Origin: Epithemia pelagica
Taxonomy: Eukaryota; Bacillariophyta; Bacillariophyceae; Surirellales; Surirellaceae
Assembly: GCA_946965045.2 (NCBI GenBank)
Contig: OX337234.1
Coordinates: 992,001 to 1,056,000 of the forward strand
Direction of reading: 5' to 3'
Length of the DNA: 64,000 nucleotides
Shown piece by piece: positions 21,462 to 32,411 of the stretch. The position numbers and the translations under genes were made by a program. The notes under the pieces are model-generated. The model was not told where the DNA came from and searched no databases. It worked only from the letters and a program-made list of their open reading frames with translations. Position 1 is the first letter of the stretch, and each line of letters opens with the position of its first letter.

Positions 21462-22800
21462 TGCAACTTCCGGTAACTACCCTTGAGTCCCGTATCCGCT
21501 AGCAATACCCAGTGGATAAGACCAAGAACTTCTTCGACAAAGGATCGATATTAATCCAAAATACGTATTATAAAACCATAGAGTATGGTTTTCCAATCTC
21601 TAGTATGGAACAAACGGGAATGTCGTGAGGGATGTCGTTTGATGTCGTTTGATGTCGTTTGATGTCGTTTGATGTCGTTTGATGTCGTTTCGGGCTCGCG
21701 CGGAAACATGGTTTGAGTCAAAATCAAGCGGTGCTCATCTGGGCCTTTTGAAATGTCTTTCGCCATGGGCCTAACTTCAGTCAGTCGTGTTTTTTCTGTT
21801 GAATAATACGAACTGCTGGAGAGTAGAGCTTCTTTTGGCGATAAAAACATCAAAAGACATCAAACGACATCAAACGACATAAACGACATCTACAATGTCC
21901 CCCGACATCCGTGACTCGGGATGCTTGCCTCATATCAAAAGAATCTGTATCCAATATGATCATATCAGAACTATTGGTGTGTGATAACGCAATATGAAAA
22001 CGGTTGTTTTATCGCGACGATACTCTGAGAAGTCCAAAGATTTCGTACGTTTTGAGTCCATTACCGGAAGTTGCTGTGATTGCTGGAACAAAGCCAAAGA
22101 CGGAAACAAGATCGAAGTAGGGCCTTTCTCCTTTTTTTGATTGTGGAAGAATGAAGAATCCAGTGAGTGTGCGCCACTTGTTCCATCCGAGATGGACTCT
22201 CTTTTCAGACACGAATTGGAAGGGTGGAGTCCTGCAAGATAATATGGATGGCAGGCGCGCAACTGCAATAGCAGCATTGGGTCCGTTCTGAACTTGCCCC
22301 TCCTCTTATGTACTATTTACTACATACTGTTCTTATTAAATATATTGGCTGGGTGCCAGTGGCCATCTGGATCGAGAATATACTGGTTGGGCGTCCAATA
22401 TGTCTATCTTCATTGTCCGGCCCTACCGAGTTTGTCCACTCGGGGGACATTTGCGAATAAATCCCGAAATTTGAAATTTTGACGTTTTTTTGTGTACTTT
22501 AAGTAGTGTACTCGTACCAAGTACGAATACGAGCAACGAGCATGTGTGAGCGATGGGGGAGAAAAAAGTCTGAATTTTGTGAGTGTACGAGTAACGAGTA
22601 CTAAATCCCATAACCCGCCATAAATATCATAGAACGTACTCGTAATGCTGCAAAACGTTGTGACAGGTGACAGAACCAAACCCGATGACCAGATGCCAAT
22701 CGTTTGGCTGCTCCACCATTCGTATCATTATTAACTGTGACTTTTGAAAGCTCAAGACGAGACCCCTTCTTGTCTCTATGGCCATGCCTTGTCCATGCCC
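21462..22800. other. Intergenic with repeats; no gene recognised
   Basis: Contains the GATGTCGTTT minisatellite/foldback described separately. Between 22508 and 22640 there is a cluster of near-palindromic GTACTCGTAC / TACGAGTA motifs in both orientations. No convincing coding region was found. Confidence 0.5.
21631..21690. repeat. 10-bp minisatellite (GATGTCGTTT x6)
   Basis: Six perfect tandem copies. The inverse unit AAACGACATC and variants recur at about 21849-21890, so the two clusters face each other across some 160 bp and could form a foldback hairpin of about 290 bp (about 21617-21905). Confidence 0.9.
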
Positions 22801-22931
22801 TTAGCACGCTGTCATGAACAAGCAAGAGAATCTGGATTGGGCCAGGTGGGATGCATTGCTGTGTGTGTCATGATATTCATCGGAATGTATAAAGGAGGTA
22901 AGTAGGATCCGTTCCAGTCTGCCGTCCATGG

Positions 22932-23435
22932 GTGTTTCTCTCCCTGAAAAACATGACGGACATGCTCACGATCATGAACCTGGTCATGCAATGGAGCTTG
23001 ACCATGGTCCTTGCCCGTGGGAATGTCCGTGGTGCTTTCCAAGGAGAAAAGGCGCTATCCACCACGTCGTTCTTCGTCCAGTCCCCTCCGTCAAAGCAAC
23101 ACAAACGTTTCTCCCCCTGGACCAAATCAACGTACAAAGTGAACCTGGTCCGGCAAGGACGATTGAGTTTATTCATTATTTCATGTTCGTTCGAGTTTCC
23201 GAGGTGTTTGGGGCCCATCAAGCATATTGGAGAGATGATACCGAGCATCGCGAGGCCTGCTCAGGATCCAGATCTTTTGACGTCTCCACATTTTTTTCAT
23301 CTTTACAGAAAACTTTTTCGTGGATGCCCACAATCACGAGCAAAGTGGACCAGGTTCATTTTTGCTGTTCGCAAATCCGTGCAGTCGTTGGCGAGTTGGG
23401 TCTCTTGCAGAGAAACGATTCATTCATACCTCTAG
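22932..23435 (+). pseudogene. Membrane-protein-like sequence, possible distant relative of the 12.8-13.7 kb locus
   Basis: A 167-codon frame begins near a TDMLTIMNLV motif, reminiscent of TDMHTNLIRKM at 12765-13313. Just upstream (about 22849-22900) is a short hydrophobic coding-like stretch (VMIFIGMYK) ending at a consensus GTAAGT donor. I could not assemble a full gene model. The frames around it are all open, which makes this uncertain. Confidence 0.25.
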
Positions 23436-23837
23436 TAGACGACTTGGTAAGAGGAAACCGGAGTACGTGGTAGCTTGGTCAGCAATATTATGCGATGCTT
23501 GTGTCCGTTTTACTCCTCTGAACAAAACCATTTTGGACACTGACTGTTGTGTTGGAGCCACCTACGAGTACATGAGATATGATGCGTCATACTAAACAGG
23601 TGTCTGTGAGAGACATGTGACACTGACATGTAGAAATGATCCATCTCTCCCTTTTCAAGACCATGGTAGTCGAATTGTGAGTGTTTGAGATATTTGCTAT
23701 TTCTTTACGAAATGAATCTAGAACAAAACTAGTATCGAGAAGGCCAATCGGATTGTTTGGTCCTCGAGAAACATGTTGCCTCTTGACAACATTCAAGTGT
23801 CTGGGGACGACAGGTCCAACAAAACCTGGTGTGACCT
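23436..23837. other. Intergenic; nothing recognised
   Basis: About 400 bp between the uncertain locus above and the first membrane paralogue. No feature was recognised. Confidence 0.4.
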
Positions 23838-24488
23838 TTACACAACCACCATGGGCAAGACAGTCTTGCTCTTCTTCTTCTCTCTACGTCCAGTCACAGC
23901 CATAATGACACACAAGAACATGGCTGCCACAGCGACACTGCCCACAATCATAGCTGGAACACCCTCCAGGACCAAGGCAGCGACACAGGCAGCACTAAAG
24001 CCGACAAAGACACCCAAGGCATAAAAATATTCCATATCTTCCCAAAATTCAAGCTCCTTGTCACCGCATTCTTGTTCTTGTTCTTGACGACGACTTCCAC
24101 TGCATGTTTGGTACATGGCGATTGCGGTAAACCAGAGGGCATATCCGACGGTGGTGGTAATCACACTTCGAATCAAGGCCATAATGGCACTGTCGCCAAT
24201 GGAATTGTGCACATGAGGGACCAAGGGAAGAATAAAGGCACCCACCGCAACGTAGCACACCAGGCCCATTGTGGCACCGGCGCAAACCTGCAAGCATGCT
24301 GGAAGAACGCGACGGAAGGCACTGCACAAGCTTTGGTTTTGAGAAGAGGAAGTGGAGGAGGAAGCAGAAGCAGAAGAAGAAGAGGGAGGCAACAGGGCAG
24401 CCGACAATTCTTCGTTCTCGGTAGTGGGTGGAGCGATCAAAGGAAGAGCAAAGCATACAGCCTTGGAAGTTCTGGAAGACGACGACAT
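23838..24488 (-). CDS. Small multi-pass membrane protein, paralogue 1 (216 aa)
   Basis: The start at 24488 (MSSSSRTSKAV) was preferred over the upstream ATG at 24827 because the N-terminus then aligns with its two paralogues. N-terminal motif: KAVCFALPL...ENEELS..LLPP, then a Ser-rich stretch. About four hydrophobic segments follow. Between the second and third lies the loop motif EFWEDMEYFYALGVFVG, and the C-terminus is KTVLPMVVV. The paralogues are 25490-26197 and 27864-28466. Family and function are unknown to me. The identical tail and acidic/aromatic loop suggest a shared binding partner or targeting signal. Confidence 0.75.
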   Translation of the reverse strand: MSSSSRTSKAVCFALPLIAPPTTENEELSAALLPPSSSSASASSSTSSSQNQSLCSAFRRVLPACLQVCAGATMGLVCYVAVGAFILPLVPHVHNSIGDSAIMALIRSVITTTVGYALWFTAIAMYQTCSGSRRQEQEQECGDKELEFWEDMEYFYALGVFVGFSAACVAALVLEGVPAMIVGSVAVAAMFLCVIMAVTGRREKKKSKTVLPMVVV

Positions 24489-25489
24489 GGTAATTTTGGT
24501 AGAGAAACGCGTGAAAGATTGATCTGAGTTCCTGGTTTCAATTTGCTTTGGCAGCGAATTCAATTTATGAGATGTGTCATGGAACAAACTCCACCAGTTC
24601 GATGCATCCATCCATCCATCGATCGGAGAGAGGGACTCGGGACTCCCCGCGCCTGGTTTGTGTGCGAGAAAATGCTTCCGCCATACATTCCCACAAGAAT
24701 GGGTTGGCGCGCCGAATTTCGGATGGTCATGGAATGGGCAATAGTAGGGCATATATTTGTAGGGATTCCCACATGGGAAAATCAATGCTGTTGGAAAGGA
24801 GACGCCAGGGATGATCGCCGCCGGCATGGATCCCGAACGTACTGCAATACAAGCACTTTAACAGAATCGACGATGGAACGCGGGCAGTCGCAGTCCGACG
24901 AGAATCGTGTTGAGATTTGCGATAAGACAAAATCATCTGATGCTCGTGAATGAAGCCAAGAAGAGAAAAGAGATACTTCATACTTCCGTTGTCGAACGGT
25001 TAGATCTTGCTTGATGTGAAGATACTTCTCCTATCTGTTAGTGGGTGGTGATGTTTGGAGCTAGGACCCTCCTTCTTGTACGACGAGTAGTTGTCTTGAA
25101 AAGAAAGGAAAGTTTTCCTTAATCAAGTAGGTAGATTGGTTCACATTTCACATCCATTCAAGTCTCCCTTTTCTAGTTTCTAACAAAGAGCTTGGAGTAG
25201 ATCAACTGTCTATGTAATACATCTAGACTTTAGGTCAAGAAGACAATCGTTGTTGCACTTGAGGGTGCCAATTCTCGTGCCGGCTCTAAATTCGTTTTGA
25301 TACCAACGAAGAAACAAAGCAGGAGATCCTGCGTCAATGGCATCTTGGGTGTGACTCCTCCCATGTTTGTAAAATGAATGGAGACCCCAATAATTTGGTT
25401 CTGGCTGCATCGCCGTCGCCGAGTGCGTTGACTTGGCAAACATTACCATTCTTCTTCTGAATCGAAGCACACAGATAATGCTCCCGTCC
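24489..25489. other. Intergenic; upstream region of paralogue 1
   Basis: About 1 kb. It contains a short CATC repeat near 24605 and otherwise nothing recognised. Confidence 0.4.
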
Positions 25490-26197
25490 TTACACAGCCA
25501 CAAAAGGCAGAACAGTCTTGGTACTTGCCTGTCGTCGTCGGCTTTGCTTCATATTCATCCACCAGCCACACAGCATGGCCACGACAGATATACCCAAGAC
25601 CGCAAGAATGGGCGATCCTCCGACGAAAATGGACACAGACACCAGAACAAGGGTCGAAATAAAACCCGTGTGATAATAGTCTTCCATATCTTCCCAAAAC
25701 TGATTTTCCTCTTCTGTTTCTTCCTCTTTAGTGCCATTTACATAGTCGTTTTCAAGCTTCACATCATGGACGTCATGCAGTTGTTGGTTGACTTGTCGTC
25801 GTTTTCGACTCCACTTGCGATACAAGCCCATAACAATGAGCCAAATCGCACATGCCATCACTACGATGATTACAGTTTGAATGAGGACCAAAGCGAACCA
25901 GTGGGAGGCAAGTGCGGGGCTCACGATCGAGATCCAGGATGGGAAAAGGAGCATCACAAAGAAACAGATAATGCCCATGCTGACGCCGGCCAAGAACTGT
26001 AGAACTGCAGGTAGTATGTACTGCTGACAAGTATCGAGACTCTGGTTCCTTGTAGAAAATGAGGACTGGGGAGGCAACAAAGACATGGATAGTTCTCCGT
26101 TTGTGACAGCATTTGGAGAACTCAAGGGCAGGGCATAGAAGACATTCTCGGAAGGAGATGATGAAGAAACAGTAGATTTTGCATCGGCCATGTCCAT
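25490..26197 (-). CDS. Small multi-pass membrane protein, paralogue 2 (235 aa)
   Basis: Starts at ATG 26197. N-terminal block: NVFYALPL...NGELSMSLLPP, matching paralogue 1. Hydrophobic segments lie near residues 65-95 and 100-125, followed by a charged loop with KRRQVNQQ and a Glu-rich stretch. That loop ends in the family motif QFWEDMEDYYHTGF; two more hydrophobic segments and the C-terminal KTVLPFVAV follow. It is the most diverged of the three, with a longer loop before the motif. Confidence 0.75.
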   Translation of the reverse strand: MDMADAKSTVSSSSPSENVFYALPLSSPNAVTNGELSMSLLPPQSSFSTRNQSLDTCQQYILPAVLQFLAGVSMGIICFFVMLLFPSWISIVSPALASHWFALVLIQTVIIVVMACAIWLIVMGLYRKWSRKRRQVNQQLHDVHDVKLENDYVNGTKEEETEEENQFWEDMEDYYHTGFISTLVLVSVSIFVGGSPILAVLGISVVAMLCGWWMNMKQSRRRQASTKTVLPFVAV

Positions 26198-27863
26198 GTT
26201 GAGAGATGTTGCCTTGGTTGCTTCAAGAAGTGTTGTTGTTGTCGTCTATTGCAGATCTTGAATTGTGGGAACAACAAAGCAAAAAGCAACATTAGTCTGG
26301 TTCTGGTGGATTGGTGGATGGTGATGGAAAATTATTGTGTCAACTGAAAGAGATGGATGGAAATGGAAGTGGACAAGAATGGGAATCGGGACTTCCTGGC
26401 CCCAAGCGGGTTTTAACTCGTACTCCACCCGGCTCGCTCTCCTAGGCTATTATTTAAGCTGATAAGTGTTTATGAGCTTTAGATTGGTTGGGATTGGGGG
26501 AACAAAATCGCCTGGCGGGTCATCTCTATACTCGTATGCGACAGTCTCACAAAACACCCCAACAGAAAAGATCCGCCTTCCAGTCAGCATCAAACACTGT
26601 GGGCTAGCATGCGCTGATTGACGACACCCAAGTCCAACTCCTGAGAAACGCCACGCTTATTCGTATATGCCTAGAAACCTCTCAAAGGATGTTTGAGAAG
26701 ATCTTCCAGGTCGGAAGGTCCACTCCGTTCGACTTGATTAGAGATCAGCAGCAGCAGAAACGGAGTGAGCATTGCCAGAGACATTCGATAGAAAATGCAT
26801 TATTTGATTATCGTGTGTATTGTGAGCAAAAATACTGAAATTCTTACATAACGCTGCCCATCCGTCATCGATGTTGAGCGTTGAAACCAAATTTGCTCTT
26901 TGAATGTCTCAGTTTCATTTTGTTTGATGGCAAAAAGATTGCGGGAAAAGAAGTGTCGTGTGAGGTGTGAGATCTTTTGTTCGTTCTGTTGTCGTACCAC
27001 GTTCAATTTCAAATGGGTACGGGTCAGTCAGTATTCTCATCAGAGCTGGAAATTGAAATTGGAATGGCTGTCCTCTTTCATCCGCCGAGGTTATCAACCA
27101 AGTTCATGCAAACGCGAAAATGGGAACCGATTTTCCCGATTGTTGCGCTTGTAACGTCAACTGGCCAGCCCTCTCATTCACGATGCGCGAGTAAGACTCT
27201 CGCCGACCAAACCGACCAACTTACTAGCCTTGTCCGTGCGCGTGCTGCTGACAATTCCCAACTTTCTTGCTTCTTCCTATCGATCAATAATATTGCGATT
27301 GTCGGAGAGACAAGATGCCAATCCTGGCAGTCACGAGTTGCAAGACCATTCAGCCGCAAGCGTGACAACAACGAGCGAAATCGGACTGGCCCCACGATAG
27401 AAACCCAACCAACATCCAATTGAACGGTTTCTATTCTTTCTACACGATTATAAAGATAACGGATACAGGTAAGGGAGCTGTAACAAAGAAGTAAGTCCCG
27501 ACCAAAAGACACGTTTTTGAAAGTGGCGTGTTTAGCTGGCGTGCGCATTACTCGCGCTCGAATGCGTGCCGGCGTTCTCTCCAACGCTAATCACTGTGTG
27601 TCTGTCTGTATGGATTCCAGTAGATGACGGAAGAATAACGGTAGAGAAGCGTTGAGTTTGAATTGCTTAGGAACGCGCTTGACAGGTTCCGCGCAAGTTC
27701 CGCCGCCGTCTCGTCGGATCGGTTTTACGGTCTGCGTATCGGTCCGTTTGTTCTCGCCCATCTCATTCGATTCACTCAAGCAATTGTCAATCAATCACAC
27801 AAGTTGCATTCAATCAGATTCGTGAACGCAATCTACAGTAATTCTTCTTCTTGACAACGCATC
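26198..27863. other. Intergenic between divergent paralogues 2 and 3
   Basis: 1.67 kb that must contain both 5' regions. Several overlapping frames are open (for example around 26977-27423) but none has convincing protein character. No RNA gene or repeat was recognised. Confidence 0.4.
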
Positions 27864-28466
27864 ATGTCTTCGGCCACTTCTACTTCCAAAGCTGTCTACA
27901 CTGCTGTTCCATTGCTCTCCAAGGACGCACACGAGGAACTCACTCAAGCCTTGTTGAATGAACCCACTCCGGAAAACCCTGATCACACATCTTCCGTTCC
28001 ATCATGTGGATGCTCTGGAATGCACTTTGTCATTGGGTCGGTGATGGGGGTCTTGTGCTACTCCACCATCCACACCATCATCTTGCCGTACCTTCCTAGC
28101 TGTGGCAACGCCTTTGCGGACAGTGCTATTTCGGCCTTGATCTGGAGTGCCATTACCACCGTTACAGCCTACTCTCTCTGGTTTGGTTTCATTGCGGTCT
28201 ACCGCTCATGCGCCGCCCGCCTCCCTGCGGAGATGACGGATGATGAATGCCAATTCTGGGAAGACATGGAATACTTTTATGCCGTGGGTGTGTTTTTGGG
28301 TTTCAGTACCTCCTGCATTGTCTCCTTGGCCTTGGTCGGAGTCCCCCCTCCCTATTTGCTTGCTGTCATTGTTTCGGCCTTTATCTGGTGCCGCATCATG
28401 GCTTGGATGGGAAAGCGCGACTTGCAGAAGCGAACCAAGACTGTCTTGCCCACCGTTGTTGTCTAA
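27864..28466 (+). CDS. Small multi-pass membrane protein, paralogue 3 (200 aa)
   Basis: Starts at ATG 27864, directly after a pyrimidine-rich leader. It has the N-terminal block KAVYTAVPL...HEELTQALL. A Cys-containing stretch (SCGCSG) precedes four hydrophobic segments. The loop motif is QFWEDMEYFYAVGVFLG and the C-terminus KTVLPTVVV. It is closest to paralogue 1 in the loop and tail and lies in opposite orientation. The conservation of three separate blocks across the paralogues argues that all three are under selection. Confidence 0.8.
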   Translation: MSSATSTSKAVYTAVPLLSKDAHEELTQALLNEPTPENPDHTSSVPSCGCSGMHFVIGSVMGVLCYSTIHTIILPYLPSCGNAFADSAISALIWSAITTVTAYSLWFGFIAVYRSCAARLPAEMTDDECQFWEDMEYFYAVGVFLGFSTSCIVSLALVGVPPPYLLAVIVSAFIWCRIMAWMGKRDLQKRTKTVLPTVVV

Positions 28467-28968
28467 ACGAGACGTCGACCTTTTCTCTCAGGTGCTACCA
28501 GTGCATTTATTCTACCATGAGCAAAGATTGTGAAATGATCTCTGCTGTACTCTCATCTCTTTCAAAGTGTTGATACATTTTGCGAGTGAACCACTGAGAT
28601 AGTTACCTGATATTTTTCAATTTTTCAATTTAGATTTCCCACTCAAATCCATCTCCAGATAGTTTTAGACGAAGTTGAAAGACTCAAACGTTGGTTTCCG
28701 GAAGAAGGAAGAAGTCAGCGGTTCAATAGTTATACCGCACTGGTAGAGTATTTCCATCCATACTCCCATCTCCATCTTTACGTAATCCGGATAGAGCTAC
28801 TCCTACTCTAGAGCAAAGCCCCCGACTATCCCGACTATGTGTATAGCGTAGATTTTTCCAGCGTTCCCAGTTCCAATTGTCATTGAATCTTTAACGAAAT
28901 TGAGATTCTTCTGAGATGGGGAGTCATATCGAACGGACGCCCGGGCTCCAATAAACAAGGTTCTCACC
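28467..28968. other. Intergenic; nothing recognised
   Basis: About 500 bp with the 3' region of paralogue 3 and the promoter of the CZIB-like gene. Confidence 0.4.
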
Positions 28969-29588
28969 ATGGTGCTGTTTCTGTTGTACATAAAGGCCGA
29001 GTTGGAGAATGTTGGAAGCGTGGCTCTCAAACGAGACGTGAATCTGTGTTTCAATGTTCGCAATCCTCTGTCGGACTTTGAAATCCGCGAAAAAGTGGTT
29101 CTGAATCCATCCGAAACGGTGGAACAAGAAGAAGGAGCACGAGAGCCGCCCCATCATTTCACATTAAAATGGGAGGGGAATAAAAAAGCCAGTTATAGTA
29201 TTGTGCTTACAGAGGCAGAAGTGAAGACGGCCCTCAAGAAGAAAAAGGGGGTCGAGGTTCCGCGAGAATACACGTCGGACGACTCGGGGAATTGGATTCC
29301 CATTTTGGCGGTGGATTGTCGGGGTTTGGAACCCTTTGGCTTTTTCCCCATGGGTGGTGAATTTGTTGTAAAAAGTACAGGAGGGAAACATTTCGATGAC
29401 GGGGAAATGGATTTTGGGGAAGGAGATTGGGCTGACTACGATGAAGAAAACGATGGTACGTCATATTAATGTATTGGGAACCAACACTACCTCGAAAGTA
29501 CTTTCTCTTTTTCCCCTGACTTCTGTTTCTTCATTCAAAAGAGCCCGTGTCCATGTCGGACATTGAGTTCAAATGGGAATCTGTGTGA
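28969..29588 (+). CDS. CZIB/DUF866-family protein (C1orf123-like), two exons
   Basis: Exons 28969-29455 and 29542-29588 encode about 177 residues; the family is usually near 160. The start is MVLFLLYIKAELENV. Family hallmarks are AVDCRGLEPFGFFPMG followed by GDWADYDEEN and, after splicing, EPVSMSDIEFKW at the C-terminus. The 86-bp intron (GTACGT...AAAAG) was placed because it restores this conserved tail; without it the frame ends in GTSY. The family is named for two CxxC zinc-binding motifs. Neither CxxC is visible here (the only cysteines lie in NLCFNV and VDCRG), so metal binding by the usual site is unlikely. Some family members naturally lack the motifs. Confidence 0.8.
29456..29541 (+). 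other. Intron of the CZIB-like gene
   Basis: 86 bp with donor GTACGT and acceptor TTCAAAAG. It splits a Glu codon (G/AG). Confidence 0.75.
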
Positions 29589-30210
29589 AAGCAACATATA
29601 TCATCATGATGAAAACCTGGACCCTTTGGACGAACGTCGCACGTGGGCACACTTCTTGCCACAAACATTCTTCTTGACATGATTTTGTTTCGAGTCACTT
29701 ATTCCAATGGACAAGTGAGATGGAATTGGTTCGAGATGGTCTCACCACAGTGTATCAGTCACGTTGAATCATAGTCATATCTGCGGTGATTAAGTTACCA
29801 GAGCGAGTATAGGATTGTTTAACGAGACCATAGCTTTAGTCAAGGGCCCGTGTGAGTTGCAGATAGGTCTTCGCAATTTACGAAAAGGTCATACTCGAAG
29901 GTCACTCATTCGTCCAGTATCAGAGCACTCATGATATTTGGATCCCCATTGAGCAGTTGCGATTTTTAAATTTTGAAGCCTTGGTTGACATTGTTCTCCG
30001 GACAATAAACCAGTTTGAAGAAAAAAGTGGATGATCCGAAGCAGCGTGATCCAGTACAGAGTCTTTTGCGTCTGCTTTCATTCGTAGGGCAATAGACTTT
30101 TGTGTGGTCGAGTACTTTGGTTTCTTTCTCTTTTACCGAGCATGCGTGTTTGTCGCACGTCCGTTGTTCTTGTTCTTGTGTGTGTTATTGTCGTCGTCTT
30201 TTTCGTTCGG
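29589..30210. other. Intergenic between convergent genes; nothing recognised
   Basis: 620 bp holding the 3' regions of the CZIB-like and LST8-like genes. Confidence 0.4.
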
Positions 30211-31854
30211 TCAAATGACATTGCTGTCATTGAGTGCCACACAGGTCACGGCCGATTCATGTCCATGATATTGTCGTACCACTTCTCCACTGCGCAAATT
30301 CCACAAACGAGCAATTTGATCGCTACTGGCCGTGACCAAATAGGTGGAATCGGCACAAAAGGCGGCATCCCAAACCCACGACGACGACAATGATGATGAT
30401 GACGATGCCCCATGGGGAGAGGAAAAGGAGACGGAAGGATTGGCCGAGTGACCGACCCGTCGAGTAGGATTGGATCGAGACCGATTGGGATGGAGGGGTG
30501 GATACAAGTGCTGTTGTTGTTGTGGTGGTTGTGGTTGTGGCGCAGTGGTACTACTGTGCGGATGGGAATGCATCAAGGTGGCCGTCAATTCCCACGTGGT
30601 AGTATCCCATAATTTGGCCGTCCCATCACTGCTGGTGGTTACCAAATGACGACAATCGGGGGCAATTTTACCATGCAAACAATAGGTACCTGGAGCATGA
30701 GCCCGGAATTTGGTAATGGGACGCAACCAACCCAGGGCACTACTCGTAGGCGTATCCTCCTCGCCTCGTGTATCATCCTTGGTTTCGTCGGGTGGGTGTT
30801 CGGATTCCGCAGTAGCCGTAGCATTTGCCATGTCCTCGTTGCTGTGAGCATGATCCAGTGCACTGTCATGATTCAAATCCGTGGCGTGTGACTCATTGGC
30901 AGCATTCATGTCTCGTTTGGTGGAGTGGAGTGGAGGTGTTACTGCCGGTGTACTACTCGGATCCCAGACAAAGACCGTCCCATGATTGGAAATGGCCACC
31001 AAGGTACGAGAATCTTCTGAAACATCGACGGCTTGGATGGGTGCCGCACCTTCGGAATAAAACTGCGGTTGTTTACTAGTATTGTTGTTGGATCGATGAT
31101 GGTAGTTGTTGGAACTACTCGCACCCATTATGGAGGGTGACCAAACATCGGCATTGGAAGGTGACAAGGGGAGATTGCCTGCCAAGGGACGGAGGCTGTT
31201 GATACACCCTCGCTCCAAATGGTGATGCGACTGTGCCCCCGACCGACTGCTGCTGCTGCTCGTACTGCCAGTACTACCACTCGTGGTCCCCAATCGCAAA
31301 TCCCACACCTTGACGCATCCGGCTTGATCGCCCGAAATGAATTCATCCTTATCGGTACGGAGCGTGACAGAATTGACCGCCGCACCGACACGAAAACTGG
31401 CACAGGCATGAGGATTGCGCAAATCCCACACCTTGATGGTCCCATCTTCACTGGACGAGTACAAGTATCGACCTTCCTTTTGAAACCCAATACATGTCAC
31501 ATTTCCAGCATGACCTTCCAGTGTCAAGACAGCTGCTTGCTGCGGATGAGGTGGATTGGGAGTTGTCGTGGTTCCTCCTCCTCCTCCTTGGGATGGTTGT
31601 GGTGGCTGTGATTGGGAGGAAGGATTGGTTCCAGCCGCAGCGGCAGCTGCTGCAGCAGCAGCCGCATCACCCACCACTTCATAGACGCGAATCGCTGGAT
31701 TTCCGGCCGCGGCAATGAATTGCTTGTCGGGACTAATTTCCAATCGATTCACTTGACTGTCGGAAAATTTGAGAATGCGACTGCATCGACCCGAGGGTGC
31801 CTCCCAAAATCGTAATTTGTGATCGTACCCCGCCGTGGCCAAGACCACGCTCAT
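30211..31854 (-). CDS. LST8: LST8-like WD40 protein (TOR complex subunit)
   Basis: The ATG at 31854 gives MSVVLATAGYDHKLRFWEAPSGRC, the typical LST8 opening; upstream in-frame codons lack an ATG. About 547 residues form seven WD repeats, including NRLEISPDKQFIAAAG, GHAGNVTCIGF, SEDGTIKVWDLR, SSDGTAKLWD and ASSDQIARLWNL, ending in YHGHESAVTCVAL. LST8 stabilises the TOR kinase in TORC1 and TORC2. The protein is clearly longer than the usual 310-330 residues. The excess lies in low-complexity inserts between blades: poly-Ala/Gln near 70-100, Ser/His-rich near 200-260, and Asp/Glu-rich near 310-360. Those inserts do not interrupt the WD strands I can see. Confidence 0.85.
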   Translation of the reverse strand: MSVVLATAGYDHKLRFWEAPSGRCSRILKFSDSQVNRLEISPDKQFIAAAGNPAIRVYEVVGDAAAAAAAAAAAGTNPSSQSQPPQPSQGGGGGTTTTPNPPHPQQAAVLTLEGHAGNVTCIGFQKEGRYLYSSSEDGTIKVWDLRNPHACASFRVGAAVNSVTLRTDKDEFISGDQAGCVKVWDLRLGTTSGSTGSTSSSSSRSGAQSHHHLERGCINSLRPLAGNLPLSPSNADVWSPSIMGASSSNNYHHRSNNNTSKQPQFYSEGAAPIQAVDVSEDSRTLVAISNHGTVFVWDPSSTPAVTPPLHSTKRDMNAANESHATDLNHDSALDHAHSNEDMANATATAESEHPPDETKDDTRGEEDTPTSSALGWLRPITKFRAHAPGTYCLHGKIAPDCRHLVTTSSDGTAKLWDTTTWELTATLMHSHPHSSTTAPQPQPPQQQQHLYPPLHPNRSRSNPTRRVGHSANPSVSFSSPHGASSSSSLSSSWVWDAAFCADSTYLVTASSDQIARLWNLRSGEVVRQYHGHESAVTCVALNDSNVI

Positions 31855-32411
31855 GATACTTGTAGAGCTTTGGAGGTTCACAGGAATCAAGTGCGGAGAG
31901 ACAGAAGAAACTCCCTTGTTCTGGAATCTTTCTGTGGCCGCTTAATTCCTTCTTCCTATTGTGGCGGTTTGAGTCTCGGAACACACAAACCGAGGAAGAA
32001 CTACCGTTGTTTCGGCCTTGTCACACAGTCGGTGTCTCCCTCCTCCTATTATCAAGAGAACAGCAATGTAATCAACAACAAAGCGGAAGAGATGGATGTA
32101 TGGTATATGCAGAAAATGGTGGGAAGCTCTTCTTGTCGTGTCTCGCCGTCTTCTCTCGTCAATCAAAGATTCCACAGGATTTATGGATGTCACACGTCTG
32201 GGTGGTGGGGCTTCTTGTCGATTGTTTCAATATAATCGCTGAGTAGTACAAAATAAGTCGTAAATGTTTTCATCAATATAAAGTCACTCTCCAGATGTCG
32301 AGAATTCATCGGGCCCCATTTTTACCCATCGAAGATCTTCTCTTTGCGTTCCATCGTTTCGCCAACTCCCCACAAATAGATTTTGTGTCGGGTCATTGCT
32401 GCAGCAGCACC
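31855..32411. promoter_or_regulatory. Divergent promoter region of LST8-like and fumarase genes
   Basis: 557 bp between two divergent start codons; it must hold both promoters. No specific motif was identified. Confidence 0.4.

Noticed and set aside
21631-21690. Regular repeats that could suggest a CRISPR array
   Set aside because: The units are 10 bp, directly abutting without spacers, and the genome is eukaryotic.
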